Assembly: GCA_003140075.1 (NCBI GenBank)
Contig: PLIO01000268.1
Location: forward strand, 1 to 59,535
DNA length: 59,535 bases
Direction: 5' to 3'
Origin: Acidobacteriaceae bacterium
Lineage (GTDB): Bacteria > Acidobacteriota > Terriglobia > Terriglobales > Acidobacteriaceae
Part shown: positions 49,821 to 57,412 of the stretch, in pieces
Layout: the number at the start of each line of letters is the position of its first letter
Position numbering within the stretch: the first letter of the stretch is position 1
Program-made: the position numbers and the translations under genes
Notes under the pieces: generated by a model
Database searches by the model: none
The model's input: the letters and a program-made list of their open reading frames with translations, nothing else
What the model was told of the DNA's origin: nothing

Positions 49821-49901
49821 CAGAAGTCAAAAGGCAGAATGCAGAAGTACAGCGGAACCGTTTTTACCTTTGCATTTTGATTTTTGAGTTCTGACTTTCA
49901 T
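49821..49901. repeat. Inverted CAGAAGT heptad array between the permease genes
   Basis: The left arm CAGAAGT CAAAAGG CAGAATG CAGAAGT (49821-49848) is matched in antisense by a T-rich right arm at about 49861-49901, both with 7-bp period. The stem could separate expression of the two permeases. Confidence 0.75.
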
Positions 49902-49918
49902 CAAGTTTGGGAGTAGTC

Positions 49919-51157
49919 ATGTTAGGCGATCTCGGACAACAAGCTTTGGAAGCCCTACGACATAACCGCCGCCGGTCCATGCTCACTATGCTGGGCATGG
50001 CCTGGGGTATTGCGACCGTGGTTTTGCTGCTGGCTTACGGATCGGGCTTTGAGAGCGCTTTGATGATCGCCTTCCGTACCTTTGGAGGCAACCTGGTCGC
50101 TATTTTTCCGGGCCGAACGTCGCTGCAAGCCGGCGGCACCAAGGCGGGGGTGCAGGTTCGCCTGACCCGCGACGATCTCGACTTCCTGCGCGCCGAGGTC
50201 CCCATGCTGACCCGCATGTCTCCTGAAGTGGATAAACAAAGCCTGGTGGCTTTCGGCACGCGCAGCGGAAGCTATGGTGTGCATGGAATCTATTCCACCT
50301 ACGAGAAAATTCGCGCGCTCGACGTGGGCGAAGGCGCGTTCTTCGGCGAGCAGGATGATTTTACGCACACTCGCGTAGCCGTCATCGGCTCCACGGTGAA
50401 AAAGAAACTGTTTTCCGGCCAGAATGCGCTGGGCGAAAGCATTCGCGTCGACGGCATTTCGTACAAAGTCGTTGCCGTGCTGCGACATACAATTTCCAAC
50501 GGCGACGAAGACATGAACTCGCTGGTTTATGTCCCGTACAGCGCCATGAGCGACCTCAAGAATACCTACTATCTTGACGGCATCATGATGGATTACGAAG
50601 GCGACCACAGCAAGGTGGTCGAAGCCGTGCGTAACTCGATGGCCTTTCATCACGGCTTTGATCCGAAGGACAAGCGCGCGATTTTCGTCTTTGATGCTGT
50701 GAAAGATCTCGCTGACCTTAATGTGATTACAGTTGGAATCAAGGTTCTTCTGGGCTTTATCGGCTTGCTGACGCTGGGCATCGGCGGCGTGGGCCTGATG
50801 AACATCATGCTGGTTTCAGTGACTCAGCGGACGCGCGAAATCGGAGTGGAAAAAGCGCTGGGCGCGCATCGCTGGCACATTTTGTTTCAGTTCCTGGCTG
50901 AAGCGCTGGTAATCACAGCCATTGGCGGGCTGTTGGGGGTGGTGCTGGCTTATCTCGTTTCCTGGTCGGTGGGCTCGCTCACCTTGTGGAGCGCGTTCAT
51001 CGAAGACGCCAGCGAAGGCGATATCCACCTGTATATTGACTCCGCCACGCTGATCTGGTCGACCGCTATCTTAAGTTTCGTTGGCATCGTCAGCGGTATG
51101 TTGCCAGCGATCAAGGCTGCGCGGTTGAATCCCATCGAGGCATTGCGCTACGAGTAG
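49919..51157 (+). CDS. MacB-like ABC transporter permease (second of two)
   Basis: The 412-residue protein parallels the preceding one: RRSMLTMLGMAWGIATVVLL at the N-terminus, MacB_PCD domain, TQRTREIGVEKALGAH, and helices VLLGFIGLLTLGIGGVGLMN, FLAEALVITAIGGLLGVVLA and LSFVGIVSGMLPAIKAARLN. The start is ATG 49919 with TTGGGAG upstream. The two permeases share the same length and layout but differ widely in sequence, as expected of an obligate pair. Confidence 0.9.
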   Translation: MLGDLGQQALEALRHNRRRSMLTMLGMAWGIATVVLLLAYGSGFESALMIAFRTFGGNLVAIFPGRTSLQAGGTKAGVQVRLTRDDLDFLRAEVPMLTRMSPEVDKQSLVAFGTRSGSYGVHGIYSTYEKIRALDVGEGAFFGEQDDFTHTRVAVIGSTVKKKLFSGQNALGESIRVDGISYKVVAVLRHTISNGDEDMNSLVYVPYSAMSDLKNTYYLDGIMMDYEGDHSKVVEAVRNSMAFHHGFDPKDKRAIFVFDAVKDLADLNVITVGIKVLLGFIGLLTLGIGGVGLMNIMLVSVTQRTREIGVEKALGAHRWHILFQFLAEALVITAIGGLLGVVLAYLVSWSVGSLTLWSAFIEDASEGDIHLYIDSATLIWSTAILSFVGIVSGMLPAIKAARLNPIEALRYE

Positions 51158-51180
51158 CACCGGCGTCCCGCCGGCAGTCG
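51154..51180. repeat. Short palindromic element, relative of 21830-21873
   Basis: AGTAGCACCGGC-GTCCC-GCCGGC matches the pattern AGTAGCRCCGGCRTCCYGCCGGC of the element between era and corC. It overlaps the permease stop codon. Confidence 0.7.
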
Positions 51181-51238
51181 CGAGAGGCGGCATCGTATCC
51201 TCGCACCCATTTTCTCTTCCCTGCTTTACAATCCCACG

Positions 51239-51541
51239 GTGCCCGAAACCGCTGCGACCCGGCTTGATCGCGTCCTCGCTCAACTGAGTCTCTACGAACA
51301 TCCTTTGTTGAATTTTTCTGCGCGCTCCAAGGGCGAAGGCGTGGAAGTCATCATCCAGTTCAAAGACGCATCGATTCCTGTGCACACATATTATTTCGAT
51401 CTGCATCCCCGCGACCTAGACCATCCGCAGTTCGAATGGAGCTTCCAGCGCCAGCTCTACGACGCCCTGCACGACTATTTCGTCGAAATGTTCATCCGCA
51501 CGCCGCAGGACCGCGCCGATCGCCGCCGGAGGGAATCGTGA
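51239..51541 (+). CDS. Conserved-looking hypothetical protein upstream of the MidA-like gene
   Basis: The 100-residue protein (GTG 51239) has a coherent alpha/beta pattern: RLDRVLAQLSLYEHPLLNFS, VEVIIQFKDASIPVHTYYFD, FEWSFQRQLYDALHDYFVEM. No domain is recognised. Its stop overlaps the start of the methyltransferase gene by three bases, so the two are co-translated and may act together. Confidence 0.7.
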   Translation: MPETAATRLDRVLAQLSLYEHPLLNFSARSKGEGVEVIIQFKDASIPVHTYYFDLHPRDLDHPQFEWSFQRQLYDALHDYFVEMFIRTPQDRADRRRRES

Positions 51542-52680
51542 GTTCACTGCGGCAGAAGATCGAGCAGGAAATCCGAGAGCGCGGGACCATTCCATTTTCG
51601 CGCTACATGGAACTTTGCCTCTACGATTCCGAGCTCGGTTACTATTCGCGAAATGCAGAGCAGTTCGGCAAGGCCGGCGATTTCTACACGTCGAGCGATG
51701 TGCACGCCGTTTTCGGGCGCCTTCTCGCGCGCCAGTTCGAAGAGATGTGGCGCGCTCTCGGCTCGCCGGAGCAGGTCGATCTGGTCGAACTCGGCCCTGG
51801 CAGCGGTTTGTTCGCGCAGGATGTCATCGACTGGTCTGAGAAGAAGTTTCCGGATTTCTTCCGCGCGCTGCGCTACGTTCTCGTCGAAAGTTCGCCCGCG
51901 TTGCGCAGGCGAATTAGACTGGCTCTGGCTCATCACCTCGAATCAGGGCGGGCAGAACTCGCGTCGCTGTTTCCCAGTGGCGAGGCATCATCGCACAATC
52001 CAACCATCATCTTTGCTAACGAATTCTTCGATGCGCTTCCGGTCGAAATTCTTAGCGCGAAAGGGTCCCTGCGCATCGACGCACACAACGGCCGTTTCAT
52101 TGAAGCCTGGGTGCAGCCTTCGCCGGAAGAACTAGAATTTCTAGACCGCAATTCAGTTCATCCTGAGCCGGACGAACGCGTCGAGGCGCCGCTGGCTGCG
52201 CAGCAATTCATGAACCGGATTGCGGCAGGGATTTCTCGCGGATTCTTGATCGCCATCGACTACGGCTACACGCGCGAAGAACAGCTCGCGGGACGCCATC
52301 GGGGAACGCTGAAGGCGCTTCGGCAGCACTCGGTCAGCAGCAGTCCTTATGAAGCGCCGGGCGAACAGGACATCACCGCTGACGTAAACTTCACCGCGCT
52401 CGCTGCTGCCGCCGAAAGACACGGTATGCAGACGCACAAACTCGTCACGCAATCCCAATTTCTGTTGGGAATCGGCGAAGGCAACCAGTTTGCCGACGCT
52501 TTCGAAGAATGCCGCCTGCCGCAGGAGCGAGCGAAAGTGGCGCTGCAGCTCAAGCACCTGGTCACACCAGCGGGCATGGGAGAGAGCTTTCAGGTTTTGA
52601 TTGCGAGCAAGGGAGTCCAGCAGGAGAGAATCGAATCTTTGTCTGGCCTGAACTTTGGCCGTCGAGCAATCGCGCGCTGA
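51538..52680 (+). CDS. MidA/NDUFAF7-like SAM-dependent methyltransferase
   Basis: From GTG 51538 (GGAGGGAA upstream) the product is 380 residues. Motifs of the DUF185/MidA family are RGTIPFSRYMELCLYDSELG, GDFYTSSDVHAVFGRLLARQ, VDLVELGPGSGLFAQDVI (SAM-binding), IIFANEFFDALPVEIL and FLIAIDYGYTREEQ. In eukaryotes the homologue methylates an arginine of complex I subunit NDUFS2; the bacterial target is not established. An in-frame extension upstream overlaps the preceding gene and is rejected. Confidence 0.9.
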   Translation: MSSLRQKIEQEIRERGTIPFSRYMELCLYDSELGYYSRNAEQFGKAGDFYTSSDVHAVFGRLLARQFEEMWRALGSPEQVDLVELGPGSGLFAQDVIDWSEKKFPDFFRALRYVLVESSPALRRRIRLALAHHLESGRAELASLFPSGEASSHNPTIIFANEFFDALPVEILSAKGSLRIDAHNGRFIEAWVQPSPEELEFLDRNSVHPEPDERVEAPLAAQQFMNRIAAGISRGFLIAIDYGYTREEQLAGRHRGTLKALRQHSVSSSPYEAPGEQDITADVNFTALAAAAERHGMQTHKLVTQSQFLLGIGEGNQFADAFEECRLPQERAKVALQLKHLVTPAGMGESFQVLIASKGVQQERIESLSGLNFGRRAIAR

Positions 52681-52718
52681 ATACTGCACCACCGCTGCCT
52701 TTTACCAGGTATCCCCAC

Positions 52719-52832
52719 TCATTTTGTGGCCTTTCGAATCTCCAATACCCAGATACCAACGATGCCTGCTAGGAGAACCAAGAACCACAGGAGTTCGCGC
52801 AGGATAATTAAGACCTTGTGCCGATGCCACAT
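52719..52832 (-). CDS. Predicted 37-residue single-span membrane protein
   Basis: ATG 52832 to TGA 52719 gives a 37-residue peptide with a basic head (WHRHK), one hydrophobic helix (LLWFLVLLAGIVGIWVL) and a basic tail (EIRKATK). AAAGG lies eight bases upstream, and the start is 12 bases after the stop of the dehydrogenase gene on the same strand. The charge pattern is what a real small membrane protein would show, but it is short and unproven. Confidence 0.45.
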   Translation of the reverse strand: MWHRHKVLIILRELLWFLVLLAGIVGIWVLEIRKATK

Positions 52833-52844
52833 TGCAGCGCGCCT

Positions 52845-53795
52845 TTATGCCCCGTGCGAAGTGCTAGAGCTAACTTGTCGGGATACCGCAAGCACAGTTT
52901 CTGACGGCGCCGAGTCGGCAGTCTTAGCAGTCGCAGCTCCCTCCGGATACTCATACACGCCGCGTCCTGATTTTCGTCCCAGCCTTCCCGCTTTCACATA
53001 CTGCACCAGCAGCGGGGCGGGGCGATATTTTTCTCCCAGCGACTTGTGCAGGTACTCGAGAATATTCAGCCGCGTATCCAGTCCGACCAGATCGACCAAC
53101 TCGAACGGACCCATAGGATGATTGAGCCCGAGCTTCAGCGCTTTATCGATGTCCGCCGCAGAAGCGATTCCTTCCTGCAGCATGTAGAACGCTTCGTTGC
53201 CGATCATGGCGTTGATGCGGCTGGTGATGAAGCCGGGCGATTCCTTGATCACCACAACTTCCCTCCCCATCCGCTTCCCTACTTCGAGAGCGGTCGCGAG
53301 CGCGTCGTCGTCAGTCTCCAAAGCGCGCACCACTTCGAGCAGCATCATCTTGTGTACAGGATTAAAGAAGTGCATGCCCACGCACTTCTTCGCACGATAG
53401 GTGACGCTGGCGATTTCCGTGACGCTAAGGGAAGATGTGTTCGAAGCCAAAATCGTCGCCGGACGGCAGATTTTGTCGAGCAGAGTGAAAATCTCAATCT
53501 TCGACTCCATCTCTTCCGGAACCGCTTCAATCACCAGATCGGCCTCGCGCGCGGCATCTTCCACCGAGCCCGCATATTCCAGCCGACGGAATGCTGCGTC
53601 CGCGTCGGGGGAAGACACTTTTCCCAATTCAACCGCTTTGTCGAGATTGGCGCGGATTTCGCTTTCGGCCCGGCGCAGCGCAGTCGGCAACAAATCTTCG
53701 AGAATCGTGCGATAGCCACCAATGGCCGCAGCATGCGCGATTCCACGGCCCATAATGCCGGCGCCGATCACCGCGATGGTTTTCACTTGCGCCAC
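52845..53795 (-). CDS. 3-hydroxyacyl-CoA (3-hydroxybutyryl-CoA) dehydrogenase
   Basis: The 316-residue protein has the NAD site TIAVIGAGIMGRGIAHAAAI, DLVIEAVPEEMESKIEIF, ASNTSSLSVTEIA, the catalytic HFFNPVHKMMLLEVV (His) and GFITSRINAMIGNEAFYMLQ. It oxidises 3-hydroxyacyl-CoA or works in the reverse direction in butyrate-type metabolism. It starts at GTG 53795, directly after the stop of a 62-residue gene. The C-terminal 30 residues (Ala/Thr/Ser-rich) are a variable tail. Confidence 0.92.
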   Translation of the reverse strand: MAQVKTIAVIGAGIMGRGIAHAAAIGGYRTILEDLLPTALRRAESEIRANLDKAVELGKVSSPDADAAFRRLEYAGSVEDAAREADLVIEAVPEEMESKIEIFTLLDKICRPATILASNTSSLSVTEIASVTYRAKKCVGMHFFNPVHKMMLLEVVRALETDDDALATALEVGKRMGREVVVIKESPGFITSRINAMIGNEAFYMLQEGIASAADIDKALKLGLNHPMGPFELVDLVGLDTRLNILEYLHKSLGEKYRPAPLLVQYVKAGRLGRKSGRGVYEYPEGAATAKTADSAPSETVLAVSRQVSSSTSHGA

Positions 53796-53984
53796 TTACG
53801 TGCTCACCTTTTCCAAGTCGGCGACGGCCGCATTAATTGCGGCACCCGCGGCTCGCAGAGCCTCCGCCAGTCGCTGCCGTTCGTCGGAGTTCATGCTGGG
53901 AATATAAATGCAAATACGGCGTAGCGTGGTCGTCATGTCCTCCACGTAATTCATGGCTCGAATCAGTTCACCAGATACTGGCAT
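53796..53984 (-). CDS. Small helical protein coupled to the dehydrogenase gene
   Basis: A 62-residue frame, ATG 53984 to TAA 53796, ends at the very base before the GTG of the dehydrogenase gene. It is predicted as helices: LIRAMNYVEDMTTTLRRICI and RQRLAEALRAAGAAINAAVA. No domain is recognised. Coupling suggests a real, co-translated gene; function unknown. Confidence 0.6.
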   Translation of the reverse strand: MPVSGELIRAMNYVEDMTTTLRRICIYIPSMNSDERQRLAEALRAAGAAINAAVADLEKVST

Positions 53985-54185
53985 GAGTGCTCCTGTATTT
54001 TCTTGATCGATTCCGGCTGACTTTGGTGCTTGCCTCTACGGCGCAAATTGTCTCGAACCGGACTCTTTATTCTGGACGCGTCAGCGAATTTAGTAAAGGC
54101 GTGCCTCGCCGGTTTACCGAGTGAATAGCTGCTGATGCAGCCATTCGCGTGTTCGTTTGTTCACAATAATTTAACCGGAACCGCA

Positions 54186-54191
54186 TATAAT
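54186..54191 (+). promoter_or_regulatory. Candidate -10 box (TATAAT) of the HAD phosphatase gene
   Basis: A perfect TATAAT lies 53 bases before the ATG, in an AT-rich stretch. The best -35-like hexamer (TTCACA) is 20 bases away, too far for a consensus promoter. The remaining 260 bases of this divergent spacer hold no gene. Confidence 0.4.
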
Positions 54192-54244
54192 CTGTATCGA
54201 AACGTTAAATGGGTCATCTCGGCTCACCGCGAATCTAATTCGGC

Positions 54245-55078
54245 ATGGCAGATAAGCCCTTAAAACGCTATATTTTTGCGAGCGATTTCGATCAGACGCT
54301 CACCTTTAACGATTCCGGCTACGTACTGGCCGAATTGGTCGGCATTCCCACGGCGGAGTTCGAACGCAAAGCCAAAGGAATGGCAAAGATTAACCTGGTG
54401 CAGCAGGGAGCGGAGCTCGCCTACTTGCTGCTGCACGACCCAGAGTTTAAGGCCAAGGTGCGGAAGGAACACTTGCACGAAGTGGGCAAGCGTATCCGTC
54501 TCAAAGGCGACATCAAACCGCTTTACCAGATCCTCGAAGCCGGCGTCGACGGATACTCTTTCGACTTCTACGTTCTCTCCGCGGCGCCCATCGAGGTAAT
54601 TTATTCCGCTCTGGAAGGTATCGTTCCGCAGGATCACATTTTCGGCACTGAGTTTCGCTACAAGCCTTCCGGGGAGATCGACACCATCGTTCGCGCCACC
54701 GCGGGCTACGGCAAAGTGGCGGTGCTCAAGCAATTGTTGGTGCAGCATGTGATGGGGCCCGATCACGTCATTTACAGCGGAGACGGCAGCTCCGATATTC
54801 ATGTGATGCTGGAAATCAATGCGCGCGACGGCCTCACCATTGCGGTTTCGGAGTCGCCCCATGTTTCCCAGATTGCCAAGCGCACCGTGCTTAGCACCAG
54901 TGCTTTCGCGGTGCTGGCTCCGATTCTGGAAGAAGTTGCGGGATGGGAACGCTCACGTATCCGCACCTTCTTTGAGCTCAACGGCATGCTCATTCAGGAG
55001 TGGGAGCGGGTGCGGACGGACTGGCTAACGGTGCGTCCGGCGATCACCGACGCTACCGAACCGGTGCCGGTGGCGTGA
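54245..55078 (+). CDS. HAD-superfamily phosphatase (SerB/MtnX-like)
   Basis: The 277-residue protein has HAD motif [11 protein letters not shown] (Asp14, Asp16), motif [12 protein letters not shown] (Ser), a conserved Lys region (GYGKVAVLK) and motif [16 protein letters not shown] helical cap (about 25-90) is the type that selects small phosphorylated substrates such as phosphoserine or the methionine-salvage intermediate. The exact substrate is not clear. It is followed after 36 bases by the hemerythrin gene. Confidence 0.85.
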   Translation: MADKPLKRYIFASDFDQTLTFNDSGYVLAELVGIPTAEFERKAKGMAKINLVQQGAELAYLLLHDPEFKAKVRKEHLHEVGKRIRLKGDIKPLYQILEAGVDGYSFDFYVLSAAPIEVIYSALEGIVPQDHIFGTEFRYKPSGEIDTIVRATAGYGKVAVLKQLLVQHVMGPDHVIYSGDGSSDIHVMLEINARDGLTIAVSESPHVSQIAKRTVLSTSAFAVLAPILEEVAGWERSRIRTFFELNGMLIQEWERVRTDWLTVRPAITDATEPVPVA

Positions 55079-55114
55079 CGCGCTTCACTCTCGTCACAAA
55101 CTAACGGCGACTCC

Positions 55115-55609
55115 ATGCTGCGCGATAAGAGTCTGATTCCGCTCTCTCGCCAACACCAGCAGGCGTTGGCGCTGTGCGTTCGTATCGATCGCGCACAACC
55201 TATTCCTGACGCGGACCTGCATGCCTGGCAAGCGGAGATCGAGCAGCACTTCGAACAGGAAATCAGGATTCATTTCTGTGCCGAGGAGCAGGTGTTATTC
55301 CCGGCTGCTCGTCGATACCCGGAATTGGTCTCACTCGTGGAAGAATTAACCGCCGACCATGCATCGTTACGCGAATCATTCTCCCGAGCGAAAGCGCAAC
55401 GGATGTCTAAGGAAGATTTACCTGTTTTTGCCCAGCGGCTTTCCGCCCACATTCGCAAGGAAGAACGCCAACTCTTTGAGCACTTGCAACAGTTGATGAC
55501 TCCGAAAGAACTCGCGGACCTCGGGGTTCAGTTGGAAGTTGCTCTAAGAGAGGCCACGAACGCGTGCATCCTGATGAGCGAAGCAACCAAGCTAAAGCCA
55601 AAAAAATAG
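55115..55609 (+). CDS. Hemerythrin-domain protein
   Basis: The 164-residue four-helix protein shows iron-ligand motifs: LSRQHQQALALC (His), HFCAEEQVLFPAARR (His and Glu), ADHASLRESF (His) and LSAHIRKEERQLFEHLQ (His, Glu and His). Hemerythrin-like proteins bind a di-iron centre and handle oxygen, NO or iron-sulfur repair. It lies just after the HAD phosphatase gene and converges with the transporter genes. Confidence 0.87.
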   Translation: MLRDKSLIPLSRQHQQALALCVRIDRAQPIPDADLHAWQAEIEQHFEQEIRIHFCAEEQVLFPAARRYPELVSLVEELTADHASLRESFSRAKAQRMSKEDLPVFAQRLSAHIRKEERQLFEHLQQLMTPKELADLGVQLEVALREATNACILMSEATKLKPKK

Positions 55610-55627
55610 GTCGCGCGAAATCTTGCT

Positions 55628-57382
55628 CTATGTCTCGAGCCGGAAGCGGGTTTCGGCCAGCCCATAGAGCTTGCGCCAAACTAGTCGGTTAACCGTCACC
55701 ACGGTGGCCGCCATCATCATGGTAGCGGCCAGCAGCAGATGAAAATCGCCGCTATCCGTGGCCTGGCTGATGGTCGCGCCCAGCCCCGTGGTGGTGTAGA
55801 TATGTCCTTTGAAATGAAAATACTCGGCCACAATGCTGGCATTCCAGGCTCCGCCAGAGGCCGTCACCAAGCCGGTCACGAGATAGGGAAAAATTCCGGG
55901 CAGGATCAGCTTCTTCCAGCGCTCGATGCCCCGGATCTTGAAGACAGAGCAGCATTCCTTTAAATCGGTCGGGATGGCCATCGCGCCCGCGATGACGTTG
56001 AACAGCACATACCACTGCGTGCCCAATAGCAGTACAACGATCGACGCCAGCCCGAGTCCTCCTCCGATTCGAATCAGCAGCAGCAGGATCACCGGGAGCA
56101 ATGCGGTCGCCGGGACCGAGGCGGCAATCTGCGCCAGTGGCTGCGCGATGCGAGCCAGACGCGGATTAAGGCCGATCGCCACGCCTGCCGGAATCGTCCA
56201 CAGCGCACCGATCAGCAAGGCAAGGTTCACGCGCAAGAAGGTGGCACCGAGTCCGAGAGCTGTAGCATGCAATTCGGCTTTCTGCAGGCCGCTGAGAATG
56301 ACCGCGACGCGAACTACGGCGTAACCGATGCCGACGAGCACGAGCACGGCCAGCGCGCGCAGGAGCCAATCTCGCCACGGAGCCGCAACTTCCTCTGGTC
56401 TCTCCTCCGTATGTTTCCGCGCAAAATGCAAAAGGAGCCGCTCACCCAGCGGCCGCAGAGTCTTTTCACGAATCCTGGCCAGACCGCTGGAATGCTCTAC
56501 CAGGTTGAGAACCCAGGATCGAGGAGCGTCCGTGCTTTCGACTGTCTCGACTTTGAACTTCTCCGCCCAGGCGATGACCGGACGCCACACGAACTGATCC
56601 AGAAGCACGATCACGGCGACCATCGTGGCGATGCCCCACAGGATCGAAGTCGTGTCACCCGCGCTGGCTGCGGTTTGCAGATAGGATCCCAGGCCGGGCA
56701 AACGAAAGTCGCGGGACCCGAGCACGAACATTTCGCACACCATCAGCGCGAACCATCCGCCGGCGACCGACATCATCGAGTTCCACACCAATCCGATCGC
56801 CGAGAACGGCAACTCCATCTGCGTGAAGCGCTGCCACCAGCTAAAGCGGTAAATCGTCGCCGCCTCCCGCATGTCTTTCGGAATGCTCTTCAGCGAGGAG
56901 TAGAAGCTGAAAGCCATGTTCCACACCTGCCCCGTGAAAATCAGGAGAATAGCGCCCAGTTCAACTCCCAGTTGCCGGCCGGGAAACAGCGCCACCATGG
57001 CCAGCATCACTCCGGGAAGGAAACTCAACACGGGGATCGACTGCAGAACATCCAGCAGGGGAATCATGAAGCGCTCGGCGCGCGGGTTATAGGCGGCTAC
57101 GTAGCCATACACCAGCGTGAAGGCCAGGCTTAGCACGTAGGCGATGGTGATGCGCAACAGCGAGTAGCCCGCGTAAGCCGGCAGCGCCCACAGGCTGCGC
57201 GAAATCTCGACCGTGGGCGTGAACGGTCCAAACCATGAGCGCCCGACGGTCACGACAGCGTAGAACAGCGCAATGCCCGCGCCGAACATGATGACATCGG
57301 GCAGATGCGAGGTTTCGAGATGCGGCAGCTGCGACCACAAACGATAGGCCGAAAATCCCCGCCAGCTGATGTTCTTCTTCAT
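55628..57382 (-). CDS. Fused double permease of a NitT/TauT-type ABC transporter
   Basis: The 584-residue protein contains two complete BPD_transp_1 permease domains in tandem. The first has SLLRITIAYVLSLAFTLVYG and EAATIYRFSWWQRFTQMELP (EAA loop); the second has LRVNLALLIGALWTIPAGVA and KECCSVFKIRGIERWKKLIL (EAA loop). Each is of the nitrate/sulfonate/taurine type, normally encoded singly. It follows the ATPase gene by 30 bases. No substrate-binding protein gene is present, so substrate is unknown. Confidence 0.9.
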   Translation of the reverse strand: MKKNISWRGFSAYRLWSQLPHLETSHLPDVIMFGAGIALFYAVVTVGRSWFGPFTPTVEISRSLWALPAYAGYSLLRITIAYVLSLAFTLVYGYVAAYNPRAERFMIPLLDVLQSIPVLSFLPGVMLAMVALFPGRQLGVELGAILLIFTGQVWNMAFSFYSSLKSIPKDMREAATIYRFSWWQRFTQMELPFSAIGLVWNSMMSVAGGWFALMVCEMFVLGSRDFRLPGLGSYLQTAASAGDTTSILWGIATMVAVIVLLDQFVWRPVIAWAEKFKVETVESTDAPRSWVLNLVEHSSGLARIREKTLRPLGERLLLHFARKHTEERPEEVAAPWRDWLLRALAVLVLVGIGYAVVRVAVILSGLQKAELHATALGLGATFLRVNLALLIGALWTIPAGVAIGLNPRLARIAQPLAQIAASVPATALLPVILLLLIRIGGGLGLASIVVLLLGTQWYVLFNVIAGAMAIPTDLKECCSVFKIRGIERWKKLILPGIFPYLVTGLVTASGGAWNASIVAEYFHFKGHIYTTTGLGATISQATDSGDFHLLLAATMMMAATVVTVNRLVWRKLYGLAETRFRLET

Positions 57383-57412
57383 GCGCTCATTCTTCCCATC
57401 AACTGGATCGGA

